Origin: Enhygromyxa salina
GTDB lineage: Bacteria; Myxococcota_A; Polyangia; Nannocystales; Nannocystaceae
Assembly: GCF_002994635.1 (NCBI RefSeq)
Contig: NZ_PVNL01000097.1
Coordinates: 61,337-125,336, forward strand
Length of the DNA: 64,000 nt
Reading direction: 5' to 3'
Shown: positions 1-9,125 of the stretch, one piece after another
Layout: the number at the start of each line of letters is the position of its first letter
Position numbering within the stretch: the stretch's first letter is position 1
Made by a program: the position numbers and the translations under genes
Notes under the pieces: model-generated
Databases searched by the model: none
What the model saw: the letters and a program-made list of their open reading frames with translations, nothing else
Told to the model about the DNA's origin: nothing

Positions 1-46
1 GCGCTATTTCCTCTGACGGACAGTTACCCTTGCCCGCACTTCCGTC

Positions 47-820
47 ATGCCTGACCGCGTCCCCGAGGCCAAGGAGCCGCACACCCAGCTCCTACGCGTC
101 ACGCTCGAGGTCGAAAACTCGCGGGGCTACTGGCAGCGCGTGACGAGCCCAGACTCGATGACGATGGACGACGAAGCCGAGCGAGCGTTCGTCGAGTTTT
201 GGTTCGGCACCAAGTCGATGCCCCGCGTGCGCGACCTGATCAACGCGTTCCGGGCTCGCTTCGCCGCGTTCCCAGGTGCTCTCGATGCCCTGCACGCGTG
301 GGCGGACGTCGACCGCGTGACGCGGATCGCGATCTGCCACTGGCACCTGCAGCTTTGCGACCCGATCTACCGCCGCTTCACAGGCGAGTTCCTGCCCGAG
401 CGCCGCGCGAGCGGCCGCGACACGATCACCCGCCCCCTCGTCCTCCGGTGGATGAACGATCTGGACGTCGACGCGCGCTGGAGCCCCGCGACGCGGGCCG
501 GCTTCGCTAGCAAGCTGCTCTCGGCAGCGCACGCCGCCGGGCTCGTAGCGACGACCCGCGATCCGAGAGCGCTCATGCTCCCCCGAGTCCCCCCTGCGGC
601 CCTCGGCTACCTCATGTACCTGCTGCGTGGCGTGGAGTTCGAGGGCAGTCTCCACCAAAATCCCTACCTGCGCTCGGTCGGGCTCGAGGGCAGCGTGGTC
701 GACGACAAGCTCCGCGCCGTCGTCGGTGTATCCTGCCGGCGCGTCGGTGACATCACCGATTTTTCCTGGGACTACGAGTCCCTGACCGACTGGGTCCGCC
801 ACACACGAGCCGCCGCATGA
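47..820 (+). CDS. brxA: BREX protein BrxA (DUF1819-like)
   Basis: This is a 257-residue protein at the head of the visible BREX operon. BrxA is a small helical DNA-binding protein of the DUF1819 family found in several BREX types. The assignment rests on position directly before brxB and brxC, and on the C-terminal half, where an alanine-rich helix (FASKLLSAAHAAGL) is followed by a VPPAALGYLMYLL segment typical of the family. The protein is somewhat longer than the roughly 200 residues I expect; the first 35 residues look poorly conserved, so a start at the internal ATG near 158 is possible. Its stop overlaps the brxB start by 4 nt (ATGA). Only 46 bases precede it, so a brxE gene upstream can be neither seen nor excluded. 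Confidence 0.85.
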   Translation: MPDRVPEAKEPHTQLLRVTLEVENSRGYWQRVTSPDSMTMDDEAERAFVEFWFGTKSMPRVRDLINAFRARFAAFPGALDALHAWADVDRVTRIAICHWHLQLCDPIYRRFTGEFLPERRASGRDTITRPLVLRWMNDLDVDARWSPATRAGFASKLLSAAHAAGLVATTRDPRALMLPRVPPAALGYLMYLLRGVEFEGSLHQNPYLRSVGLEGSVVDDKLRAVVGVSCRRVGDITDFSWDYESLTDWVRHTRAAA

Positions 821-1428
821 GCCTGTCGACCACCTTCGCCGAACTCGAGAGCGACCTGATCCACGAGGACGGGCCGCGGATCAGCACGATGCGCAACTAT
901 CGGTTCTGCATCGTCGTGTATCCGCCCGAAAAAGAGTTCGCGCTCCGGGGCGAGGTCCAAAGACTCAACTTCAACCTCGAGCAGGCCGGCTGGGTCGTCA
1001 AGACGATCTCGCTGCAACAGCTGCTGCTCGACCGTCTACGTCGCATGGAGGGCGGGATCGAGTGGCTGATCGCGCACGAAAAGAAGACCGCGGCCCGCCA
1101 CCCGCAGCGAGGGCTCAACGCGCTCGAGGGGAAGATCATCCACGAGGTCGAAGGGCCCGACGGGATAGCGAAGGACGTCATCCGCGAGATCCAACAGTTC
1201 GTGGCCCAAAATCCAGACAAGGCCGAGCGCACGCTCGTGCTGATCGGCCGCGCGGGCGCCCTGTATCCGTTCTTCCGCAACTCGGCGCTGCTCAAGCACA
1301 TCGACGGTCACACCAAGCAGGTACCCGTGGTGCTCCTGTACCCGGGCGTGCGCGTGAGCGACACGGCGCTGAGCTTCATGGGCCAGTTCAAGCCCGACAA
1401 AGATTACCGGCCGCGCATCTACGGATAG
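817..1428 (+). CDS. brxB: BREX protein BrxB (DUF1788-like)
   Basis: This is a 203-residue protein of the BrxB/DUF1788 family, a conserved BREX core component of unresolved biochemical role. Sequence signs are the N-terminal FAELESDLIHEDGPRIS stretch, the central FNLEQAGWVVKTISLQQLLLDRL segment, and a C-terminal LVLIGRAGALYPFFRNSALL followed by a PVVLLYPG strand. That looks like a Rossmann-like core and agrees with the family. The ATG overlaps the brxA stop (ATGA) and the stop lies 7 nt before brxC, so the three are almost certainly co-transcribed and translationally coupled. The length is normal and I see no disruption. Confidence 0.88.
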   Translation: MSLSTTFAELESDLIHEDGPRISTMRNYRFCIVVYPPEKEFALRGEVQRLNFNLEQAGWVVKTISLQQLLLDRLRRMEGGIEWLIAHEKKTAARHPQRGLNALEGKIIHEVEGPDGIAKDVIREIQQFVAQNPDKAERTLVLIGRAGALYPFFRNSALLKHIDGHTKQVPVVLLYPGVRVSDTALSFMGQFKPDKDYRPRIYG

Positions 1429-1435
1429 AGCATTC

Positions 1436-4400
1436 ATGAAGATCTACGAGCTGTTCAAATCCAGCGTCACGCGCGACATCCCGCCGGTCGTCTACTTTCA
1501 TGAACAATCCCCGCAGAAGCTCGCCAGCGAAGTCCGCGAATACATCATCACCGGTGGCTGGCCCGAGGGTCATCCGCATTGGGGCAAGAAGGGCATCCAC
1601 GAGCACTACGTCCGGCTGCTGACCAACATCCGCCGGGAGTTCGACAAGCCCGACGGCCCCGATCTGCCGGCTGCATGGATCTCTGGCTTCTACGGATCAG
1701 GTAAGTCGAGCTTCGCCAAGCTGCTCGGGCTGTCCCTCGACGACAAGCGCCTGCCCGACGGCAGCCCGCTCGTCGACGCTTGGCTGGCCCGCGACACCTC
1801 CGACGCAGCGGCCGATCTGCATGAGGCGTGGGGCGAGCTGCTCGGCAAGATCGGGGAACCGATCGCGGTCGTGTTCGACATCGGCGGGGTCTCGCGCGGC
1901 GACGAGCACATCCACTCGGCGGTGGTGCGCCAGGTCCAGGCCCGGCTGGGCTACTGCGAGAAGGAGCCCATGGTCGCCGACTACGAGCTCAAGCTCGAGC
2001 GCGAGGATCTGTTCACGCAGTTCGAGGCCAAGGTGCGCGAGGTGTTCGGCCAGCCGTGGTCCGAGATTCAGACCTCGCACCTGGTCGAGGACAAATTCTC
2101 GACGATCCTGCATCACCTGTTCCCGGAGACCTACATCGACCCGATGGACTGGGTCGGCGCGCGGGCGGGCCAGACGATCAATCCCTACTCGGCCGATCAG
2201 GCCGCGCGGGCGATCGCCGACATGCTCAACAATCGGGCAAAGCCGGGCACGACCCTGTTCATCGTCATCGACGAGGTCTCGCAGTACATCTTCCAGGACC
2301 ACAACCGCATGCTGGCCTTGCAGTCGCTGGTCAGCGCGCTCGGCCAGCGCTTGCGCGGGCGCGCGTGGCTGCTGGCGACCGGCCAGCAGCAGCTCGACGA
2401 TCAGAACGACGGCAACATCCTCGGCAAGATGAAGGACCGGTTCCCGCCGGCCCTGCGGGTGCACCTCGACACGGTCAATATCCGCGACGTCGTCCATAAG
2501 CGGCTCCTACAAAAGAAGCCCGCCCAGGAGTCCGTGCTGCGCGAGCTGTACGAGCGCTACAGCAGCAACCTCAAGCTCTACGCCTACGGCTGCTCGGACA
2601 TCACGCAAGCGGAGTTCGTCGACATCTACCCGATGCTGCCCGAGCACATCGACCTGATCATGAAGATCACGTCGGCGCTGCGGACCCGCTCGCGTCGCTC
2701 GCAGGGCGACGACCATGCGATCCGCGGGCTGCTGCAGCTGCTCGGTGAGCTGTTTCGCTCACACGGGCTCGCCGACGCCGAGGTCGGCCAGCTCATCACG
2801 ATCGACAAGATCTTCGACGTCCAGGGCACTGCCCTCGACGCCGACGTCCAGCAGACCCTCGCCCGGGTCTGGCGGTTTTGCGACAAGCCCAATCCCGAGG
2901 CCAACCTCGAACTCGTGGCCCGCTGCGCCAAGGCGGTCGCGCTGCTCGAGCTTCTGCAGGGCGACGAGGAGAACCGCGGGCTAGCGACCGACAGCAAGCT
3001 GGTCGCGTCGTGCCTCTACGCGGACATTAGCGACGGCGACAATGAGCCGGCGGTCCGCGAGGCGCTCGAGCTGCTGCGCCGGGAGAACCTGCTGGGCTAC
3101 TCGGAGCGGCGTGGCTACAAGATCCAGTCCTCGGCCGGGCAAGACTGGGAGGCCGACCGCCGCAACATCAGGGTGCCACAAGAGGAACGGGCGGAGTTCG
3201 TCCGCGAAGCCCTGCAAAACCTCGTCGGCGACGCAGGCAGGCCGCATCTGCTCGGGCGCGGGTTTCCATGGCTGGGCTTGTTCAGCACCGAGCACACCCA
3301 CGACCAGCAGCCGTTCCAGAGTTCCTCGCGGGAGGAGGCGCCGATCGTCATCGATTTTCGCTACGTGCCGACGGCTGCCCAGGACTCGGCCACGTGGATC
3401 AACCGCAGCGCCGAGTCCACGTTCAACCGTCGGCTGATCTGGGTGGTCGGCCCGGATCAGCGCGTCGACGCGCTGGCCGGGGAGCTCGGTCGCTCGCGAC
3501 GGATGCGGCGGCTATTCAAGGGCAGCGATGACCTGAGCAAGCGAAATCTGTTGCGGGAGGAAGAGGACCGCGAAGAGGATTTGCACGCAAAACTCGGCGA
3601 GGCCGTGGCCGAGGCGTTCGTGGCCGGGCGCATCTACTTCGACGGCTCCGACAGCGATCCGGCCGAGTTGGCCTCATCGTTCAAGGGCGCGTTGGTGACG
3701 GCCGGCAACAAGCGCCTGCCCGAGATCTACCCGCACTTCTCACCGACGCAGGTGACGGCCGGCGAGCTCGCCCAGCTCACGGTCACGCCGCTGTCGGGTC
3801 CCAACCGCAAGTTCTTCGAGGGCGAGCTGGGGATCCTCAGCGAGGACGCCGGTCGGATCGTGGCGAGCTGTGACGGTCCGATCCCCAAGCGCGTACTCGA
3901 GGTCGTCGAGCGGCAGCAGGGCATCTCGGGCGCCAACCTGCTCAAGCAGTTCGCCGCGTCGCCCTACGGCTTCCCGGCGGGCGTGGTCAAGGCGTGCGTG
4001 GCGGGGCTGCTCCACGCGGGCAAGCTCCGGCTGGTCCCCAGCGGCGGTGATCAGCTCACATCGATCGGCGACCCCGGGGTGCAGGATCTGTTCAAGGGCG
4101 ATCGCGCGTTCAAGACCACCGACCTGTTTCCGGCCGGCGAGCAGAAGATCAAGGTCCAGGACCGGGCCAAGATCCGCGCGCTGTTTCTCAAGCAGTTCCT
4201 CCGCGAGGTCGAGCCAGAGAACGAGCCGATCGCCGACGCGATCGGCCAGCTGCTGCCGCCGCTCAACAACGATCTCGCCGGGGTCGAGCGCCGCCTCAAC
4301 CGGCTCCCCAATCGCCCCGAGGCCCCGGCCGCGCTCCAGAACCTGCGCAAGGTGTTCGAGGACTGCCTGCGCACGCGGCAGATCGAGCCCACGGTGCTGG

Positions 4401-5080
4401 CCTTAGTCCGGCACCTCGAGGCCCTGCGCGAGGGCGCGGCGATGCTTCGCGAGTTCGACACGGCGCTGAGCGAGGCGATGATCGCCGAGGTCAACCGGGC
4501 GGACGAGGTCATGAAGCACCACCACCAGCAGCTCGAGGCGGTCAAGGCGCTGACCGTCGAGCTCGGGCAGGCCGGCGAGCGCATCGCGGAGCAGCTGCGC
4601 AGCGACCGGCCGTGGAAGGACGTCGAGGGCGTCAGCGACGACGTCGACGCCCTGCGCGAAGCCTATCGGGCCGAGCGATCGCATCGGCTAGTGGAGGAGC
4701 AGCGGCTGCTCGACGAGGCCCGTCAGGAGCTCAAGGCCCGGCCCGACATGGCGACGCTCAGTGACGACGAGCGCCAAGCCGTGCTGCGTCCGCTCAACGC
4801 CGCCAAGACCGAGACCACCGAGGAGGCCGTGTATCCCTCGCTCGCCGGGCTGAGCGATAGCTTCGCGCGGCGCCTCGTGGACGCGAAGCGCGAGGCCGAG
4901 ACCAAGCTCGACAGCTTCGTGAGCAAGTCCAGCGGCGAGCTCGTGATCCGTGTCAGCCTCGAGCTGCTCGACCGGGAGATCCGCAGCGCAGACGACATCG
5001 ACGCGCTCCTCGACGAGATCCGCACGCGCCTGCTCGCGCAGCTCGACAAGGCCGACAAGGTCCGCTTGCGCCTGAGCTGA
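1436..5080 (+). CDS. brxC: BREX ATPase BrxC
   Basis: This 1214-residue protein is the large P-loop ATPase of BREX. A Walker A motif (GFYGSGKSSFAK) lies at about residues 83-94, and a Walker B-like strand (FIVIDEVSQY) at about 276-285. The length of about 1200 residues is usual for BrxC/PglY. The C-terminal third is rich in charged helices with heptad-like spacing, consistent with coiled coil. BrxC is required for both host methylation and phage exclusion in studied systems, probably as an oligomeric AAA+ machine. It starts 7 nt after brxB and ends 16 nt before pglX. Codon use is uniform and GC-rich, so it looks like an old, intact part of the operon. Confidence 0.93.
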   Translation: MKIYELFKSSVTRDIPPVVYFHEQSPQKLASEVREYIITGGWPEGHPHWGKKGIHEHYVRLLTNIRREFDKPDGPDLPAAWISGFYGSGKSSFAKLLGLSLDDKRLPDGSPLVDAWLARDTSDAAADLHEAWGELLGKIGEPIAVVFDIGGVSRGDEHIHSAVVRQVQARLGYCEKEPMVADYELKLEREDLFTQFEAKVREVFGQPWSEIQTSHLVEDKFSTILHHLFPETYIDPMDWVGARAGQTINPYSADQAARAIADMLNNRAKPGTTLFIVIDEVSQYIFQDHNRMLALQSLVSALGQRLRGRAWLLATGQQQLDDQNDGNILGKMKDRFPPALRVHLDTVNIRDVVHKRLLQKKPAQESVLRELYERYSSNLKLYAYGCSDITQAEFVDIYPMLPEHIDLIMKITSALRTRSRRSQGDDHAIRGLLQLLGELFRSHGLADAEVGQLITIDKIFDVQGTALDADVQQTLARVWRFCDKPNPEANLELVARCAKAVALLELLQGDEENRGLATDSKLVASCLYADISDGDNEPAVREALELLRRENLLGYSERRGYKIQSSAGQDWEADRRNIRVPQEERAEFVREALQNLVGDAGRPHLLGRGFPWLGLFSTEHTHDQQPFQSSSREEAPIVIDFRYVPTAAQDSATWINRSAESTFNRRLIWVVGPDQRVDALAGELGRSRRMRRLFKGSDDLSKRNLLREEEDREEDLHAKLGEAVAEAFVAGRIYFDGSDSDPAELASSFKGALVTAGNKRLPEIYPHFSPTQVTAGELAQLTVTPLSGPNRKFFEGELGILSEDAGRIVASCDGPIPKRVLEVVERQQGISGANLLKQFAASPYGFPAGVVKACVAGLLHAGKLRLVPSGGDQLTSIGDPGVQDLFKGDRAFKTTDLFPAGEQKIKVQDRAKIRALFLKQFLREVEPENEPIADAIGQLLPPLNNDLAGVERRLNRLPNRPEAPAALQNLRKVFEDCLRTRQIEPTVLALVRHLEALREGAAMLREFDTALSEAMIAEVNRADEVMKHHHQQLEAVKALTVELGQAGERIAEQLRSDRPWKDVEGVSDDVDALREAYRAERSHRLVEEQRLLDEARQELKARPDMATLSDDERQAVLRPLNAAKTETTEEAVYPSLAGLSDSFARRLVDAKREAETKLDSFVSKSSGELVIRVSLELLDREIRSADDIDALLDEIRTRLLAQLDKADKVRLRLS

Positions 5081-5096
5081 GAGCCGACGAACTTCC

Positions 5097-8000
5097 ATGA
5101 CCGTGATGACCCCCGAGGCCAAGGCCAAGCTCTCGAAAACGATCCGTGCGCTGCGCGAGCGGCTGCTGGCCGATCTCGGCGATGCGCTGCGCGGCGAGTA
5201 CAACCTCGGGATCACCTCGGCCGAGCAGGCCAAGCTCTCGGAGGCCCGGGCGAAGCGACGCGCGCGGCTCGACGACTGGGCCCGCGAGCAGGCCCGGGCG
5301 GCGCTGAAGGACAAGAAGTTCAAGGGCGACAAGGATCGGAACAAGGCCGTGGAAGCCAAGGTGCCGCGCTTTCGCGCGGAGGTCGTCGAGGAGGCGGCCT
5401 ACACCTGGCTCAACCGGCTGGTCTACCTGCGCTTGCTCGAGGGCATGAAGCTTCGCCCGACCAAGCTGCTCACGGGCGGGCTGGCGTCGAGCATGTACTC
5501 GGACTTTCGCGATCTGGCGCAGGCGCTGGTCGGGCATGAGGACGGCGACGACAGCGACGGGTACATGTTCGTGCTCGGGTTGGTGTTCGACGAGCTCGCG
5601 CTCGATCTGCCCGGGTTGTTTGGGCGCACTGGCCTGAGTGAGCTGGTGCCGATGCGCTGGTCGACGCTGCGGCACGTGATCGAGGCGCTCGACGAGCCGG
5701 AGCTCGAGAGCTGCTGGACCGACGACATGACGCTGGGGTGGGTCTACCAGTACTGGAATGACCCCAAGCGCGAAGAGATCGACGCGAAGCTGAACGCGGG
5801 CGGCAAGGTGGCGCCCGACGAGATCGCCAGCAAGACGCAGATGTTCACCGAGCGCTACATGGTGGACTGGCTGCTGCAGAACAGCATTGGGCCGCTGTGG
5901 CTGGCGATGTGTCAGAAGCACGAATGGACGCCGAAGGTCGTCGCCGACGGGACGCTGGCGCGGCTGGAAGCGCGGCGCGTGGACTGGCGGGCGAAGCGGG
6001 ACGCGGGGGAGGTCGAGCTGACGGAGTTGATGCCGCTGCACTCGGATGAGGAGCGGCGGTGGGCGTACTACGTCGAGCAGCCGATCCCCGCGGACGCGCC
6101 TGGGTTGGCGCCGGAGTCGATTCGGGACGTGAAGCTGATCGATCCGGCGGTTGGGTCGGGGCACTTTTTGGTGGTGGCGTTTGAGCTGCTGGTGGCGCTG
6201 TACCGTGAGGAGGCCGAGCATCGGGGGGAGAGCTGGGCGGAGAAGGAGATCGTCGAGAGTGTGCTGGCGGACAACCTGCACGGGATTGATCTGGATCCGC
6301 GGGCGGTGCAGATCGCCGCAGCGGCGTTGATGTTGGCGGCGCAGCGGGTGTGTGCACAGGCGCGGCCGGGGCGGATGAACCTGGTGGCGTCGAAGCTGCG
6401 GCTTGGGAGCCTGGCGGCCGATGATCCGGCCCGGGTCGAGCTGCGCGAGCAGGTCCAGGCGGATACTGGTGTTCCGGGGCACGTGACGGACGCGCTGGTG
6501 GACAAGCTGGCGGGGGCTGACCACCTGGGGAGCTTGCTGAAGATCGGCGATGCGCTCGATGAGGTGTTGAAGGACGACAGTGAGGAGCTGACTCGAGCGA
6601 AGGCGGAGCAGGGGAGCTTGTTTGGGGGCGGGTACTCGCAGGTGTTGCTGCGGCGGGAGGTGGTATCGCTGGATGAGGCGAAGGGGAGCTTGCAGCGACG
6701 GTTGGAGGAGTTCTTGGGGAAGCACACGGGGAGCGCGGATCTCGGGCTGCGGTTGCGGGGGGAGCAGCTGGCGGCGGGGGTTCGGTTTGTGCGGATGCTC
6801 GAGGAGGGGACGTATCATTTGGTGGTCGGGAATCCACCGTATCAGGGAACCGGGAAAATTGCGGATTCAGACTATGTGAGGAGTCAATACGATGTGGCGA
6901 AGGCAGATTTGTATGCGGCGTTCTTGCAGCGAGGTTTGGGACTGGCGCGGGCGGGCGGAGGCTGCGCCATGATTACAATGCGAACATGGATGTTTATTAA
7001 ACAATTCTCGAGTTTCCGTGTCTGGCTGCTGGAAACACATGGACTTGCCGTGTTGGGGGACCTCTCATGGGGGGCTTTTGAGGGAATGCGAGATAACCCC
7101 GTCGTCATGTCAGTCTTCAGGCGAGAGTCCGCGGGCCAACGCTCAATTGCTCTCGCGCCCGGAGATCCCCAAGTACGTGTTCGGACGAAGGAGGAGATTC
7201 ACCGCAAGCGAGCGGCGATACAATGCCAGGAAGGGCTAACGCCATTTACCCCCGCAACACTGAAAATTATCCCCGAATGGCCACTCATATACTGGTGGAC
7301 GGACAATACGCTGCGCATTTTTCGAGATACGGAGCTTCTTGGTAAACGTGCGAAGGTTAGGCAAGGACTCGCCACGTCAAGTGACGCGAGGTTCGTTCGA
7401 CAACCAGTTGAGTGCAGGGGGCGCACGTTCTGCCTCGATGTTGGCTTGGGACTCAATGTGCATGAGTGGGTTCCGTTTGTGAACGGCGCCGCGGGAAAAA
7501 AGTGGATTGATCCAGTCAGCGCTCTACTGCGGTGGGGTCGCAATGGCATTGAAATGAAAGTGCTTCATGAGGAACGCTACGGCTCATACTCCAAGAGGAT
7601 TCCGAGTGAGGCATTTTACCTCCGAGATGATGGCGTGGCATTTAGCTCCATCGGATCGAACTTTGCTGCTCGAGCATTTCGCTGCCGAAGCGTATTTGGC
7701 CATATGGGAGCATCTGTTTTTCCTAGCGACGTCGCGGCCGCAGTGTGCGCTATGAACTCGAGTCTAGCTCAGACTATTCTCGTCGCGTTGAATCCGGGCG
7801 TTCATTTTGAGGTAGGGGACGTCAATCGGCTACCCAATGTGAAAATTCCAGGGCACGAGAAAATTTTCGAAACGATTGAGCGTGGTTTCACCATCCACGA
7901 ATCCCACCGCGAGCCCTCCGTCGAGTTCAAACAGCCAGGCCCAAGCCCGTGGCGTCACGCCCAAGAATGGGCCCAGCTCGCCGTAGACCGCCCCGAGAAC

Positions 8001-9125
8001 ACCGCCCTCCCCGCGTACGAAGAACAACTCGACCCCGAGCCCCCCACCGATCACATCAGCTACGCCCTCGGCATCGCCCTCGGCCGCTTCTCCCCCGACG
8101 GCGAAGGCATCCTCGATCCCGCATCCACCAACCTCACCCACGCCCTCCCGCACGGCCTCCTGTTCCTCGACGGCACCCAACCCGCCGACAGCACGACCGA
8201 CGGCCTCGGCCACCCCGCCTGCGCGCAGCTCCACACCGCCTGGTCCAACCACGCCCCCGCGATCGACACCAAGCGCAAGCACCTGCGCGACTACCTGCGT
8301 CTCGACTTCTTCGCCGTCCACCGCTCGATGTACGAGAACCGCCCGATCCACTGGCCGCTCTCGTCCGCGAACAAGACCTTCGTCGCGTGGATCAACATCC
8401 ACCGCTGGCACGCCGGCACCCTCCGCTATCTCCTGGCCGAGCACCTCAACCCGACCAAGCTGCGCCTCGACGGCGAGATCGCCGATCTCCGCAAGACCCG
8501 TGACGGCGCCGACAAGAAGGCCGCCCGCGCAGCCGAGAAGCGCCTCGAGCATCTCACCACCTGGCGCGACGAACTCGCCGAGTTCATCGCCAACGTCAGC
8601 GCCTGCGCCGAGCAAGGCCCGCCGCCGCCCGACGCCAAGACGCCCCCGCGCGACGACGATGCCGTCTACGATCCCGACCTGGACGACGGCGTGATGATCA
8701 ACTCCGCCGCCTTGTGGCCGCTGCTGACCCCGCAGTGGAAGGACCCCAAGAAGTGGTGGAAGCAGCTCGCCACCGCCGAGGGTCGCAAGGACTACGACTG
8801 GTCCCACCTCGCAGGGCGCTACTTCAAGCAGCGCGTCGACGACAAGTGTAAGACCGACCCGTCGCTGGCCGTCGCCCACAAGTGCTTTTGGAAGTACCAC
8901 CCGGAGCGCGCCTACGCCTGGGAGCTGCGCCTGCAAGACGAGATCGCCCCGGACTTCGCGATCGACGAGGCCGGGTCCGACGCCGCGCGAGCCGAGCTCC
9001 TCAAAGCGCACAGCCAGACGGCGGAGGCGATCCTCGCCAAAGAACGAGCCCGCCGCACTCGCAAGCTCGAGAAGGCCAGCGCCGAGGACCAACAGGACAT
9101 TTCACCCAAGAAGGACAACCAATGA
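5097..9125 (+). CDS. pglX: BREX adenine-specific DNA methyltransferase PglX
   Basis: This 1342-residue protein is the BREX modification enzyme, which marks host DNA by N6-adenine methylation. The SAM-binding motif (DPAVGSGHF) is near residues 349-357 and the catalytic NPPY near residue 579, in the order of gamma-class methyltransferases such as type IIG enzymes. The segment after NPPY should hold the target-recognition domain. The gene is a mosaic: about 6000-6830 is GC-rich with G-rich codons, about 6850-7890 is clearly AT-richer, and from 7900 on the codons are strongly C-ending. The reading frame is intact throughout. The stop overlaps the start of the next gene by 4 nt (ATGA). Confidence 0.94.
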   Translation: MTVMTPEAKAKLSKTIRALRERLLADLGDALRGEYNLGITSAEQAKLSEARAKRRARLDDWAREQARAALKDKKFKGDKDRNKAVEAKVPRFRAEVVEEAAYTWLNRLVYLRLLEGMKLRPTKLLTGGLASSMYSDFRDLAQALVGHEDGDDSDGYMFVLGLVFDELALDLPGLFGRTGLSELVPMRWSTLRHVIEALDEPELESCWTDDMTLGWVYQYWNDPKREEIDAKLNAGGKVAPDEIASKTQMFTERYMVDWLLQNSIGPLWLAMCQKHEWTPKVVADGTLARLEARRVDWRAKRDAGEVELTELMPLHSDEERRWAYYVEQPIPADAPGLAPESIRDVKLIDPAVGSGHFLVVAFELLVALYREEAEHRGESWAEKEIVESVLADNLHGIDLDPRAVQIAAAALMLAAQRVCAQARPGRMNLVASKLRLGSLAADDPARVELREQVQADTGVPGHVTDALVDKLAGADHLGSLLKIGDALDEVLKDDSEELTRAKAEQGSLFGGGYSQVLLRREVVSLDEAKGSLQRRLEEFLGKHTGSADLGLRLRGEQLAAGVRFVRMLEEGTYHLVVGNPPYQGTGKIADSDYVRSQYDVAKADLYAAFLQRGLGLARAGGGCAMITMRTWMFIKQFSSFRVWLLETHGLAVLGDLSWGAFEGMRDNPVVMSVFRRESAGQRSIALAPGDPQVRVRTKEEIHRKRAAIQCQEGLTPFTPATLKIIPEWPLIYWWTDNTLRIFRDTELLGKRAKVRQGLATSSDARFVRQPVECRGRTFCLDVGLGLNVHEWVPFVNGAAGKKWIDPVSALLRWGRNGIEMKVLHEERYGSYSKRIPSEAFYLRDDGVAFSSIGSNFAARAFRCRSVFGHMGASVFPSDVAAAVCAMNSSLAQTILVALNPGVHFEVGDVNRLPNVKIPGHEKIFETIERGFTIHESHREPSVEFKQPGPSPWRHAQEWAQLAVDRPENTALPAYEEQLDPEPPTDHISYALGIALGRFSPDGEGILDPASTNLTHALPHGLLFLDGTQPADSTTDGLGHPACAQLHTAWSNHAPAIDTKRKHLRDYLRLDFFAVHRSMYENRPIHWPLSSANKTFVAWINIHRWHAGTLRYLLAEHLNPTKLRLDGEIADLRKTRDGADKKAARAAEKRLEHLTTWRDELAEFIANVSACAEQGPPPPDAKTPPRDDDAVYDPDLDDGVMINSAALWPLLTPQWKDPKKWWKQLATAEGRKDYDWSHLAGRYFKQRVDDKCKTDPSLAVAHKCFWKYHPERAYAWELRLQDEIAPDFAIDEAGSDAARAELLKAHSQTAEAILAKERARRTRKLEKASAEDQQDISPKKDNQ
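6850..7890 (+). other. AT-richer central segment of pglX, putative target-recognition domain
   Basis: Within pglX, the stretch just after the NPPY codons changes abruptly in base composition. It has many A/T-ending codons and runs such as GGAAAAATTGCGGATTCAG, unlike the very GC-rich flanks. In type IIG-like methyltransferases this position corresponds to the DNA-specificity domain. Boundaries are judged by eye. The simplest reading is replacement of the specificity domain by recombination with a foreign pglX allele. Confidence 0.6.

Noticed and set aside
4953..6818. Long minus-strand frame of 621 codons opposite brxC/pglX
   Set aside because: It is antisense to conserved BREX coding sequence and its translation is Arg/Pro/Leu/His-rich low complexity, a normal side effect of high-GC codon bias.
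7830..9092. Minus-strand frame of 420 codons opposite the pglX 3' part
   Set aside because: Its Gly/Val/Glu-rich translation mirrors the C-ending codons of pglX; no motif or ribosome site.
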